Origin: Jatrophihabitans sp035642535
GTDB lineage: Bacteria > Actinomycetota > Actinomycetes > Mycobacteriales > Jatrophihabitantaceae
Assembly (NCBI GenBank): GCA_035642535.1
Contig: DASQSE010000088.1
Location: forward strand, 1 to 64,000
Length of the DNA: 64,000 nt
Reading direction: 5' to 3'
Position numbers and translations under genes: made by a program. The notes beneath the pieces are model-generated. The model saw only the letters and a list, made by a program, of their open reading frames with translations, had not been told where the DNA came from and made no database searches. Shown piece after piece: positions 23,831-32,209 of the stretch. Position 1 is the stretch's first letter. Each line of letters opens with the position of its first letter.

Positions 23831-26291
23831 CGGAGACGAGCCCGTCGCGCCTGCCCACTGGGAGGCGGACGTGGTGGTGGCCGACGGCGGCATCGTGCAT
23901 CTGCGCCCGATCCGGCCCGCCGACGCCGATGCGTTGGTCGCGTTCCACACCACGCTCTCGCAGCGCACCCGCTACCTGCGCTACTTCTCGGCCTACCCGC
24001 GCATCCCGGAGCGCGACCTGCACCGCTTCACGCACGTCGACCACCACAACCGCGTCGCATTCGTCGCCGAACTCGCCGGCCAGATCATCGCGGTCGGCCG
24101 GTACGAGCGGGTCGGCGAGACGGATGAGGCGGAGGTCGCTTTCGTCGTCGCGGACGCGCATCAGGGCCGCGGCATCGGATCCGTGCTGCTCGAGCACCTC
24201 GCAGCGGCGGCGCGTGAGTGCGACATCAAGCGCTTCCTCGCGATCGTGCTCACCGAGAACGTGCAGATGATCAGGGTGTTCCGCGACGCCGGCTACGAGA
24301 CGACGCGGCACGTCGACTACGGCGAGGTCACCTTGGAGTTCGCCGTGGCCGAGACCGCGACCACCGAGGCGGTGATGCACGAGCGTGAGCAGCATGCCGA
24401 AGCGCGCTCGATCGCCCGGCTGCTTCGCCCGAAATCGGTGGCCGTCGTCGGCGCGAGCAACGACGCGGGCAAGCTCGGCAACGCGGTGTTCGAGAACCTG
24501 CTGCGGATGGGCTTCGACGGCCCGCTCTATCCGGTCAACCCGGAGGCGAGGCATGTCCGCGGCGTGCGTGCCTACCCGTCGGTGCTCGACGTGCCCGACG
24601 ACATCGACCTCGTCGTGATCGCGGTGCCCGCGGCGTCTGTTCCGGACGTGGTCGAGCAGTGCGCGCGGCGCGGCGTGCACGGGTTGGTCGTGATCTCCGG
24701 CGGCTTCGGCGAGCGCGGCGACGAGACGGAGCGGGCGGCCGGGCGGGCCGCGCAGCGCGAGCTCGTAGCGGCCGCGCGTACGCACGGGATGCGGGTGGTC
24801 GGCCCGAACTGCCTCGGCATCGTCAACACCGAGTCGGAAGTGCGGCTGAACGCGTCGCTCGCGCCGAGTCCGCCGCTATCCGGCCGGGTCGGGTTCTTCT
24901 CGCAATCCGGTGCGCTGGGCGTGACGATCCTCGGCGCGGCGGCGCAGCGCGGCCTTGGCGTTGCGACCTTCGTGTCGGCAGGCAATCGCGCCGATGTCTC
25001 CGGCAACGACCTGCTGCAGTTCTGGGAGACCGACGACGGCACCGACGTCGTCCTGATGTACCTCGAGAGCCTCGGCAACCCGCGCAAGTTCGCCCGGCTC
25101 TCCCGGCGGCTCGGCCGGCGCAAGCCGATCATCGCGGTGAAGAGCGGCACCGGGACGGGCGTGGTGGCAGGTCTGCAGCAGACGTCGGCGGAGGTGCCGG
25201 ACGTGAGCGCGCGGGCACTGTTCGAGGCGTCTGGGGTGATCCGGGTCGAGACGGTCAGCGGGATGTTCGATGCCGGGCTGCTGCTCGCGACGCAGCCGCT
25301 GCCGACCGGCGACCGGGTCGCGGTGGTCGGCAACTCGACGGCGATCGGTTTGTTGGTGGCGAACGCCTGCGCGGCGGAGCGGCTGCATCTGACGCGGCTC
25401 GACGACATCGGCGTCGTGGCCGGTGGCGCGGACTTCGAGGTCGCGCTGCGCGGCGCGATCGAGGACCCGGACGTCGACGCGGTGTGCGTCGTCTTCGTCC
25501 CGCCGCTGCAGCGCGGCGCGGGCGAGGACGTGGCGCGCGCCGTGCGCGAGGTCGCCGCGGCGAGCAGCAAGCCGGTGCTCTCGACGTTCCTGGGCTTCGA
25601 GGGCGTGCCGGAGGCGCTGTCCGCGGGGGACGGGCGTGCGCCCGGACGCGGCTCGGTGCCGTCCTATCCGTCGCCGGAACGGGCCGTGCGCGCGCTCGCG
25701 CGGGCGGTGCGCTACTCCGTCTGGCGCTCGACGCCGCCCGGCACCGCGCCCGAGTTCGGCGACCTCGACCTCGACGCGGCGCGAGAACTCGTGCACGAGG
25801 TGCTGGCGGTGACCCCGGCCGGGCGCGAGCTGACCGAGGACGAGGCGGCCCGGCTGCTATCCCACGTCGGCGTCGTGCGCTCCCTCGAACGGCCGGCGCA
25901 GACCGTCGAGGTGGAACTGGCGGTGTTCGACGAGCGGTCGTTCGGCGCGCTCGTCTCGTTCGGGGTGGCCGGCGTCGCGACCGAGTTGCTCGGCGACACC
26001 GCCTACGCCGTCACGCCGCTCACCGTGCAGGACGCCGAGGAGCTGATCCACACGCCGCGCGCCGCGCCGCTGCTGACCGGTTACGGCGGGACGGAGCCGT
26101 GCGACCTCGACGCGCTGTCCGACCTGGCGCTGCGGCTGTCCGTGCTCGGGGACACGCTGCCCGAGATCGCCGCCTGCCGGCTGACCGTGCAGGCCGCCCC
26201 GATCGGTGCGCACGTCGTTGCGGTTTCGGTACGCGTCGCGCCGGCGACTTCGCGCGCCGACACCGGCCCGCGCCGACTGCGCGGGCTGTAG
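23823..26291 (+). CDS. Protein acetyltransferase, GNAT fused to NDP-forming acyl-CoA synthetase
   Basis: An 822-residue fusion. Residues about 25-175 are a GNAT domain (FVVADAHQGRGIGSVLLEHL acetyl-CoA loop). From about 195 (LLRPKSVAVVGASNDAGKLG) a CoA-binding domain and two succinyl-CoA-ligase-like domains follow (GPNCLGIVNT, FFSQSGALG with the conserved SQSG). The C-terminal about 150 residues are a reduced remnant where ATP-grasp would be in full-length ligases. This is the Pat/PatZ type of lysine acetyltransferase that silences acetyl-CoA synthetase. GTG 23823 overlaps acuC by 8 bp, indicating coupled translation. Confidence 0.9.
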   Translation: MTDGDEPVAPAHWEADVVVADGGIVHLRPIRPADADALVAFHTTLSQRTRYLRYFSAYPRIPERDLHRFTHVDHHNRVAFVAELAGQIIAVGRYERVGETDEAEVAFVVADAHQGRGIGSVLLEHLAAAARECDIKRFLAIVLTENVQMIRVFRDAGYETTRHVDYGEVTLEFAVAETATTEAVMHEREQHAEARSIARLLRPKSVAVVGASNDAGKLGNAVFENLLRMGFDGPLYPVNPEARHVRGVRAYPSVLDVPDDIDLVVIAVPAASVPDVVEQCARRGVHGLVVISGGFGERGDETERAAGRAAQRELVAAARTHGMRVVGPNCLGIVNTESEVRLNASLAPSPPLSGRVGFFSQSGALGVTILGAAAQRGLGVATFVSAGNRADVSGNDLLQFWETDDGTDVVLMYLESLGNPRKFARLSRRLGRRKPIIAVKSGTGTGVVAGLQQTSAEVPDVSARALFEASGVIRVETVSGMFDAGLLLATQPLPTGDRVAVVGNSTAIGLLVANACAAERLHLTRLDDIGVVAGGADFEVALRGAIEDPDVDAVCVVFVPPLQRGAGEDVARAVREVAAASSKPVLSTFLGFEGVPEALSAGDGRAPGRGSVPSYPSPERAVRALARAVRYSVWRSTPPGTAPEFGDLDLDAARELVHEVLAVTPAGRELTEDEAARLLSHVGVVRSLERPAQTVEVELAVFDERSFGALVSFGVAGVATELLGDTAYAVTPLTVQDAEELIHTPRAAPLLTGYGGTEPCDLDALSDLALRLSVLGDTLPEIAACRLTVQAAPIGAHVVAVSVRVAPATSRADTGPRRLRGL

Positions 26292-26337
26292 GTCGGAGTC
26301 GGCCGCGTCGTCGCATGCGGCGCCTAGCGTGGCCCGC

Positions 26338-26643
26338 ATGGCCTACGCAATGTTCAGCCGGCTGACCGCCCGGCCCGGGCGGCGGGACGATCTCGCGGGC
26401 TACCTCCTGCGCGCGGCGGGACTCCTCGAAACGGACCCGGACTGCGTCCATTACCTCGTCGCAACGTCGTCCGAGGCGGACGTCGTGTACGTCTACGAGA
26501 CCTGGACGGACGAGCGTGCACACGCGGTGTCTCTCGAGCGCGCCGAGATACGTAGCCTCATCCAGGCAGCGATGCCGTCGATCGCGGGCGCTCCCGAACA
26601 GACCGTCCTGGCCGTGCTCGGCGGCAAGGGCGTCAGTTCGTAG
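26338..26643 (+). CDS. Antibiotic biosynthesis monooxygenase (ABM) domain protein
   Basis: A 101-residue protein of the ABM/YgiN ferredoxin-like family (AMFSRLTARPGRRDDLAGYLL, VHYLVATSSEADVVYVYETW). Such proteins are dimeric, cofactor-free oxygenases or haem/quinol-related enzymes; YgiN is a quinol monooxygenase. The ATG at 26338 has no Shine-Dalgarno, so it may be read by coupling or as a leaderless message. The last 11 bp overlap the convergent membrane-protein gene at 26633. Confidence 0.85.
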   Translation: MAYAMFSRLTARPGRRDDLAGYLLRAAGLLETDPDCVHYLVATSSEADVVYVYETWTDERAHAVSLERAEIRSLIQAAMPSIAGAPEQTVLAVLGGKGVSS

Positions 26644-27475
26644 GGCTCGGTGCCGCCGTGCTCTTCGGCGCAGCGGTCGGAGTCAGCGCGAGCAGGCGCC
26701 GCTCGAGCCAGGCCGGCGGCGTCCACGCGTAGCGGACCACGGTGCCGTTGGTGACCTCGGAGTCGCACGGCGGTCGACCGACTGTGGTGGTGACAGTGCC
26801 GACCTGCTTGCCGTTCGCGTCGACGCCGATGATCGCAATGCGTTGCTCGGCGGCGAGCCGGTAGTCGGGACACAGTCCCTCAGGGCGGATGCTGGGCGCG
26901 TTCTCCAGGCTGGCTGCGAGCTGCTGCGCTGGTTTGCCGGTCAGTACCAGCCGGACGGGATAGTGCCCGGACTGGGTGACGGACTCGAGCGTGCTCCCGT
27001 ACGCGCACACGACGACGGCAGCGACGGGCTTCTTGAACAGCGGTCCGCGCGCTCCGGCCTTCCCCGGGCCGCCGCCGCGCGGCACCAGCGAGTTCGGCAG
27101 CGTCTGCGGGCAGGCGACCGCGCCCACCAGCGGTCGATCAGCATTCGCACCGGCCACCGGTGTGCTGGCCGCGGGCACGCCGGGTGCGTTGCGGACGTCA
27201 GACTTACCGGCGCTGTGCTGCAATGAAGCCGCCCCGCCCGCTCGGTCGGCAAGGCCGCCCGACGCGCTGCCCGACTCGCTGCCGCCGCTGTTGACAAGAA
27301 ACGCGCCGCCGACCCCGACTGCGGCGACCAGAACGGTGATCGCCGCGCCGGAGAGCAGGTGCATGCGGCGCTGCGCCACGCGGGCGCGGGCGTGCAGTAC
27401 CAACCGGTCGACATCGAGGCTCTTGCTGTCGCCCTCGTGGAGGGCGGATCTCAGATCGTCTTCACTCGGGGACAT
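26633..27475 (-). CDS. Single-span membrane protein, probable anti-sigma partner
   Basis: A 280-residue protein with a charged cytoplasmic N-terminus (1-38), one span at about 40-61 (LLSGAAITVLVAAVGVGGA) and an external Ser/Gly/Ala linker plus domain containing three Cys (VACPQTL, VVCAYG, GLCPDY, with a further PPCDSE). It has no HxxxCxxC zinc anti-sigma motif. The ATG overlaps the TGA of the sigma factor (TGATG), so the two are coupled. By this arrangement it is likely a regulator of that SigE-type factor. No domain is firmly recognised. Confidence 0.72.
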   Translation of the reverse strand: MSPSEDDLRSALHEGDSKSLDVDRLVLHARARVAQRRMHLLSGAAITVLVAAVGVGGAFLVNSGGSESGSASGGLADRAGGAASLQHSAGKSDVRNAPGVPAASTPVAGANADRPLVGAVACPQTLPNSLVPRGGGPGKAGARGPLFKKPVAAVVVCAYGSTLESVTQSGHYPVRLVLTGKPAQQLAASLENAPSIRPEGLCPDYRLAAEQRIAIIGVDANGKQVGTVTTTVGRPPCDSEVTNGTVVRYAWTPPAWLERRLLALTPTAAPKSTAAPSPTN

Positions 27476-27963
27476 CAGTTGGCTCCCGTCGTTGCTTCCA
27501 CCCGCAGTCGCGCCAATGCGCGGGAGCAGGTGCTCTTCACGGTGCCGACCGGCATGCCGAGCGTCGCGGCCGTGTCCTGCTCGGACAGGTCGCAGTAATA
27601 GCGCAGCACGATCACGGCCCGCTCCTTCGGCGCCAGTCCGGCGAGCAGCCGGCGGAGCTCGTCCCGCGATTCGGACGCGTTGGTCTCGCTCACGTCCTCC
27701 GGCTCCGGACGCTCCGGCAGCGTCTCGGTCGGCCGTTCACCCCACCAGCGGCGCCGCGTCTGGTCGATGTGCGCGTTGACGAGCGCGCGGCGTGCATACG
27801 GCAGTGGGGTGTCGATGCGTCCCCACTTCATGTACACCTTGATCAGTGCCGTCTGCACCAGATCCTCTCCGCGGTGGTGGTCTCCGGTCAGCAGCCGGGC
27901 AGCATGCAGCAGCGTCGCGCCATTCGCCTCGACGAACGCGCGGAAACCCTCCTCGTCACGCAC
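27475..27963 (-). CDS. RNA polymerase sigma factor, SigE (actinobacterial SigE70) family
   Basis: A 162-residue ECF-type factor. Region 2 is GATLLHAARLLTGDHHRGEDLVQTALIKVYMKW; region 4 is LLAGLAPKERAVIVLRYYCDLSEQDTAATLGMPVGTVKS. The form GxxLxRxAxLLxGDxxxAEDLVQxAL is typical of the SigE family common in Streptomyces and Frankia relatives. GTG 27963 has GGAG 5 nt upstream. It sits in a minus-strand run after a membrane protein and a GNAT and before its coupled membrane partner. Confidence 0.9.
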   Translation of the reverse strand: MRDEEGFRAFVEANGATLLHAARLLTGDHHRGEDLVQTALIKVYMKWGRIDTPLPYARRALVNAHIDQTRRRWWGERPTETLPERPEPEDVSETNASESRDELRRLLAGLAPKERAVIVLRYYCDLSEQDTAATLGMPVGTVKSTCSRALARLRVEATTGAN

Positions 27964-27995
27964 CGCCGCTCCAGTCGCTCGGCTCGTACCTCATG

Positions 27996-28460
27996 TCACG
28001 AGGTGGACGCCACGATAGGTTCCAGGATCCGCCACATTCGGTAATGCGGGATACCGGTCTCCTCGTGGATGAATTCGTCTCCCTCGGCGGTGAACCCGTG
28101 CCGCGCGTAGAAGCGCACGGCATTGGTGCGAGCATCGCACCATAAGAAGACGCCACCCTGCAGGCGCACCTGCTCGACCGCCGCGGCGACCATCGCCGCG
28201 CCGATGCCCTGTCCGCGCCGCTGCGGGGTCGTCGCCATTCCGCGCAGTTGCCACGCGCCGTTGACGGCGGGCCGGGGCGGGTAGTCGCGCGGCAGGACGA
28301 GGACCGCCCCGACCACCCGACCGTCGTCGTCCAGCGCGGCCAAATGGACGGCATCCGGGTTGTCGTCCCCGTGCATCGTCGAGCCGACGGGCCAGCTCGG
28401 GCGCAGCACAGCACGGCGCAGCTCCCGCGTGGTCGCGCCCGGGACGACTTCGATTCTCAA
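27996..28460 (-). CDS. GNAT family N-acetyltransferase
   Basis: A 154-residue GNAT. The acetyl-CoA loop is LRGMATTPQRRGQGIGAAMV, and the C-terminal motif is LWCDARTNAVRFYARHGFTAEGDEF. The likely start is TTG 28460, which overlaps the stop of the upstream gene (TTGA) with GGGAAG just before it. This is the short YitI/ElaA-like group, whose substrates vary. It is 32 bp upstream of the sigma-factor gene. Confidence 0.86.
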   Translation of the reverse strand: MRIEVVPGATTRELRRAVLRPSWPVGSTMHGDDNPDAVHLAALDDDGRVVGAVLVLPRDYPPRPAVNGAWQLRGMATTPQRRGQGIGAAMVAAAVEQVRLQGGVFLWCDARTNAVRFYARHGFTAEGDEFIHEETGIPHYRMWRILEPIVASTS

Positions 28461-28900
28461 CTTCCCGGTCGGTAGGCCATCAGCACGACGATAACCAGAA
28501 AGATCAACGCGACGAGGCCGCCGGACGCGGCGACCCGGGCGGTGAGCGCGACGACGGAATCCTGCGCCTCGATCAGTTTCGTCGCCTTGTTCAACGTCGG
28601 GACGAGCACGGCCTGGGTGATCGCGACCGCGACTGCCCACAGCACCAGGGCAAGCCAGATCCACGTGTCGCTGAACTCGCCGAGCTGCTTGCCGTCCTCC
28701 TTCTGCGACGCCAGCGCCATCCCGGCGATCACGACCAGCACCGAGGCGTAGCCGTAGATGCGCAGTGTGCGGGCCGAGGCGCTGGTGGCCGCGCCGTCGC
28801 CGCGCCGCACCCCGCGGCGGGCCGTTGTCGCCGCGTGCACCAGCGGGCCGATTGCGAACACGACGAAGACCAAGTGCGCAGCCATCCAGAACTTCAGCAT
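28457..28900 (-). CDS. Four-span membrane protein (DUF2269-like)
   Basis: A 147-residue protein with four hydrophobic segments at about 3-24, 50-66, 80-101 and 122-143. The pattern MLKFWMAAHLVFVVFAIGPLV with a His in the first span and RTLRIYGYASVLVVIAGMALA resembles DUF2269-type predicted integral membrane proteins. Function unknown. ATG 28900 is used; the frame is open further upstream but without hydrophobic family sequence. Its stop overlaps the TTG start of the GNAT gene. Confidence 0.7.
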   Translation of the reverse strand: MLKFWMAAHLVFVVFAIGPLVHAATTARRGVRRGDGAATSASARTLRIYGYASVLVVIAGMALASQKEDGKQLGEFSDTWIWLALVLWAVAVAITQAVLVPTLNKATKLIEAQDSVVALTARVAASGGLVALIFLVIVVLMAYRPGS

Positions 28901-28941
28901 GCATCGGAGGCTATCGGGCACGGTTGGACAGTCGTTCCGCG

Positions 28942-29002
28942 ACCGTTTGCTCTGCTCGCTGTGATCGTGCAAATGCTCAATGTGGGTGAGCAGAGCAAAG
29001 GT
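28942..29002. terminator. Inverted repeat, family B copy 2
   Basis: Arms GTTTGCTCTGCTC and GAGCAGAGCAAAG with an internal GTGCAAATGCTCAATGTGGGT, nearly the loop of copy 1 (11240-11304). It lies downstream of the SET-domain gene and upstream of the membrane-protein gene, both on the minus strand. Confidence 0.7.
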
Positions 29003-29041
29003 TCCAGCAGGCACCATCCGGCCGGCGCCGCACGATGTCGG

Positions 29042-29416
29042 TCAGCCCTGCGCGTTGTCGATCAGGCGTTGGACGGGCGGTGCCCAGCATCCGGCGTACC
29101 GCTTCTGCAGTTGCGGAATCTGCCAGTCCGTTCCTTCGATGACCTGCCGGCACCGGTAGGTCTCGCAGTGGCACATCATCACGAAGTCCGGATTGGCGAC
29201 GGTGGTTGCGTAGTCGATCGTCAGTTCGTCGCCGGCGTTGATGTCGCGCAGCGCGACCAGCGAGTCGTCGCTCCGCCAGCCGAGGTTCGGGTCGCAACTG
29301 TGGTTGAGCGTCCCCACGCCGCGCTGCTCCAGCACGACCGCGCCGGCGTCGATCGCTGCGGTGGTGAACAGGCCGCGTCCGGCGATTGGCGAAGGACGTA
29401 CCTCAGCTGGCCGCAC
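29042..29416 (-). CDS. Compact SET-domain protein (putative lysine methyltransferase)
   Basis: A 124-residue SET-domain protein. It shows the N-terminal SPIAGRGLFTTAAIDAG, the cofactor motif NHSCDPN (38-44), ELTIDYA (64-70) and a post-SET-like CHCETYRCR (82-90). The insert between GLF and NHS is very short, typical of bacterial mini-SET proteins. It would transfer methyl groups from S-adenosylmethionine to a protein lysine; the target is unknown. GTG 29416 overlaps the end of the VWA gene by 14 bp, so the two are coupled. No good Shine-Dalgarno is seen. Confidence 0.84.
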   Translation of the reverse strand: MRPAEVRPSPIAGRGLFTTAAIDAGAVVLEQRGVGTLNHSCDPNLGWRSDDSLVALRDINAGDELTIDYATTVANPDFVMMCHCETYRCRQVIEGTDWQIPQLQKRYAGCWAPPVQRLIDNAQG

Positions 29417-31355
29417 GGCGGCGGCCCCGGCGGCTCTTGAGGTAGTCGGCCACCACGAACTCGCCCAGCGCGCCGCGTCGAGGCTGGAAGACGCGGCCGT
29501 TGTTGCGCCGCCCAACCTCCTGCATGAACGCCACCAGTCGCGGGTCGTCGTCGAGCATGAAGACGTTGATCGTGGCGCCGCGGCGCGTGCAGCGCTCCAC
29601 CTCGGCCAGCGTGGCGGCGATCGTCTCCCGCGTCGGCGGCCAGGCGAAGTCGGCGAACCCGTCCGCGGCGAGGTGGGCGGTCGGCTCACCGTCGGTGATC
29701 ACCATGATCACCGGCTCGGCGCCGCGATGCTTGTCGAGATGCCGACGGGCCAGCATCAGCCCGTGCTGCAGGTTCGTGCCCTGCACGCGATCCCAGTCGT
29801 GGTCGACGAGCGCACCCGGCGACATCACGCGCGCGTAGTCGCTGAACCCGATGATCTCGATCGTGTCCTGCGGGTACTTCGTGGTGACGAGCGCGTGCAG
29901 CGCGAGCGCGGTCGTCTTCGCCTCGCCCCAGGTGCCGCGCAGTTCCATCGAGTACGACATGTCCACGAGCAGCGCCACGGCAGCGGACGCACGACGCTCG
30001 GTCTCGATGACCTCGAAGTCCTCGGCCGCAAGCGTCAGCTCCCGCCCGCCGGATCGCAGCACCGCGTTGCGGACCGTGCGGACGGCGTCGAGCGGTTGCT
30101 CGTCGCCGAAGTTCCATTGTCGGCTGGCGCCGGTGACCTCACCGGCCGCGCCCGCGTCGCGCACGTCGTGGCTGCCCCGCCCGCGCGATTCGACGAGTTC
30201 GAACACCCGGCGCAGCGCGGTGTTGCCGAGCCGGCGCAGCGCACGCGGCGTGAGGCGCATCCCGCTGCCCGAGCGCTGGAGGTAGCCCTGCTCGCGCAGT
30301 TCCCGCTCGATACGGCGCAGCTGCGCAGTGTCCTCGACGGCGGCGCGGCCGAGCGCGCGCTCGATCAGCTCCTCATCGATGTCGTCGAGGCTCGCGCCCG
30401 GGTAGTCCTGGCCGAGCAGTTCGTCGAGCTGATCGAGATCGGCGAGCTCGGCGAGCGCCCCGGTCGCGTCCGAGTAGCCGAGACCCTGCTCGCCGTCCAT
30501 CCGCTGCCGGCCACCCCACTGGAGGTCGGGACGGGCCGAGCGCAGGCCGGCCTGCAAGCGGGCCATCTCGTCGGCGAGGCCGGCCTGGCCGAGCGCGTTG
30601 GCCATCAGGTTGCCGAGCTCCTCGCGCTGCTCGGGGGTGAGCGAATCCATCAGCTGCTGCGCGGCGGCGGCGCGCCGGGCGAGCGAGTCGATCAACTCGT
30701 CCAGGTTCGCTGGGTTTTCCGGGAAGAAATCCCCGTACTGCTGCATGAACTGGTCGAACTGCTCTTGCGTGTGCTCGCCGCGCGCGTCGGCATCGAGCAT
30801 GTCGTTGAGCGCGCTCATCATCTGCCGGATGCGCTCGAGATCTTCCGGCGTCGCGTTCTGCAGCGCGCTGCGCATGCCTTGGAACTGCGCGTCGAGGACT
30901 TCGCTGCGCAACAGTTCCTGGATCTGCTCGTAGGTCTGCCTGGCCTCCGGTGAACGCCACTGATAATCGGCCAGTTGACGCACCGCGCGCGCGGTGTCGT
31001 GGGGTAGTGCGTCGAGCTCGGCCTCGGCCATCCGCGCGGCGTCGTGCGGGTCGGGGAACAGCGCGCGCCGCTCCTCCTCCAGCGCCTGATCGAGCAGCTG
31101 GCGGACCTGCTCGAGCGTGCCGTCCAGGCGACCGCCGCGGCGCAGTTCGCGCGCGCGATCCCGGGCGCGCCGGCGCAGCGCGTCCAGACCGTCGCGGCCG
31201 TCTGTGCCGCGGCGCAGCAATCGGTTCAGCGCGGCGCGCGGCGACATGCCCGAGAGGACATCGTCGCCCATCTCGTCCAGCGCCTCGCGGACGTCGTAGG
31301 GCGGCTCCAGCGGGTCGGGCCCGCCGTGCCACGATCCGTAGTGGAACTTCGCCAC
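29403..31355 (-). CDS. VWA-domain protein (MoxR/Mg-chelatase-associated)
   Basis: A 650-residue soluble protein. The N-terminal two thirds are helical and charged, with possible coiled coils (RARDRARELRRGG, LEQVRQLLDQALEEERRAL). The C-terminal VWA domain has the MIDAS motif DMSYSM, then the Thr and Asp ligands (GTNLQHG, ITDGEP). This matches Rv0959-type proteins, which sit next to a MoxR/Mg-chelatase-like ATPase (Rv0958-type). That ATPase is at 48043-49467 here. The pair probably acts as a chaperone-like metal or cofactor inserting machine; the client is unknown. The SET gene overlaps its 3' end. Confidence 0.88.
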   Translation of the reverse strand: MAKFHYGSWHGGPDPLEPPYDVREALDEMGDDVLSGMSPRAALNRLLRRGTDGRDGLDALRRRARDRARELRRGGRLDGTLEQVRQLLDQALEEERRALFPDPHDAARMAEAELDALPHDTARAVRQLADYQWRSPEARQTYEQIQELLRSEVLDAQFQGMRSALQNATPEDLERIRQMMSALNDMLDADARGEHTQEQFDQFMQQYGDFFPENPANLDELIDSLARRAAAAQQLMDSLTPEQREELGNLMANALGQAGLADEMARLQAGLRSARPDLQWGGRQRMDGEQGLGYSDATGALAELADLDQLDELLGQDYPGASLDDIDEELIERALGRAAVEDTAQLRRIERELREQGYLQRSGSGMRLTPRALRRLGNTALRRVFELVESRGRGSHDVRDAGAAGEVTGASRQWNFGDEQPLDAVRTVRNAVLRSGGRELTLAAEDFEVIETERRASAAVALLVDMSYSMELRGTWGEAKTTALALHALVTTKYPQDTIEIIGFSDYARVMSPGALVDHDWDRVQGTNLQHGLMLARRHLDKHRGAEPVIMVITDGEPTAHLAADGFADFAWPPTRETIAATLAEVERCTRRGATINVFMLDDDPRLVAFMQEVGRRNNGRVFQPRRGALGEFVVADYLKSRRGRRRAAS

Positions 31356-31477
31356 CGGGCCTCCGAACAGTCGCCGTCTCTCCTTCCGAGACTAAGCCGT
31401 GACCGGTAACCTGCCCCGGCCGTGACCAGAGAACATTTCGGTCATCGCCGAAGCGTCGCGGTCGTAAGGTCGGCAGC

Positions 31478-32209
31478 GTGGGGATCGACTATGCGGCGGT
31501 GGCCCGGCTGCTGGCCAGTCCGGCGCGCTCGGCGGTCGTCGATGTGTTGATGGCCGGGCGGCCGATGGCGGCCGGCGAACTCGCCCGCGCCGCTGGGGTG
31601 CCGGCGTCCACCGTCAGCGAGCAGCTGGCCGAGATGGTCGACGGCGGATTGCTCGCCGTCGTCTCGGCCGGACGGCACCGCTACTACCGCATGGCGAGTG
31701 CGGACGTTGCCGAAGCGCTGGCGGCGTTCTCCCGGATCTGCCCGGACACGCCGGTGCGCTCGCTGCGACAGTCGGCCGCGCATCGGTCGATGCGGGTGGC
31801 CAGGCTCTGTTACGACCATCTCGCCGGGGCGCTCGGCGTGGCGCTGCTTGACCGGCTGCTCGCCATCGGCTGGTTGACGAGACGCGACGGCGCGGGCGCG
31901 AACGCTCCGGACTACGCGGACTTCGAGGTGACCTCGCTCGGTGCGAGCCAGCTGGCCGAGATCGGCGTCGACCTCGAATCATGCCGACAGGCGCGGCGAC
32001 ACTTTGCCCTCGCCTGCCTCGACTGGTCTGCCCGCCGGCCCCACCTCGCCGGCGCCCTCGGTGCCGGCATCGCGTACGCCATGTGCGATCGGGACTGGTT
32101 CCGCACGGCCGACACCGCGCGTGGGGTTCAGGTCACGCGCGAGGGTCAGGAGCGGCTGCTCGCGACGTTCAGGATCAGCATGAATCAGTTGGCGGCGCAG
32201 GCCAATTAG
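31478..32209 (+). CDS. ArsR-family transcriptional regulator
   Basis: A 243-residue regulator. The winged helix spans about residues 5-90 (LASPARSAVVDVLMAGRPMAAGELARAAG, STVSEQLAEMVDGGLL, RHRYYRMASADVAEAL). The C-terminal about 130 residues include CYDHLAGALGVALLDRLL and end in RMSMNQLAAQAN-like sequence, the long ArsR type without a clear metal-binding ELCVCD motif. It is divergent from the VWA gene and could control it. GTG 31478 has AAGGT upstream. It overlaps the convergent dipeptidase stop by 4 bp. Confidence 0.85.
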   Translation: MGIDYAAVARLLASPARSAVVDVLMAGRPMAAGELARAAGVPASTVSEQLAEMVDGGLLAVVSAGRHRYYRMASADVAEALAAFSRICPDTPVRSLRQSAAHRSMRVARLCYDHLAGALGVALLDRLLAIGWLTRRDGAGANAPDYADFEVTSLGASQLAEIGVDLESCRQARRHFALACLDWSARRPHLAGALGAGIAYAMCDRDWFRTADTARGVQVTREGQERLLATFRISMNQLAAQAN

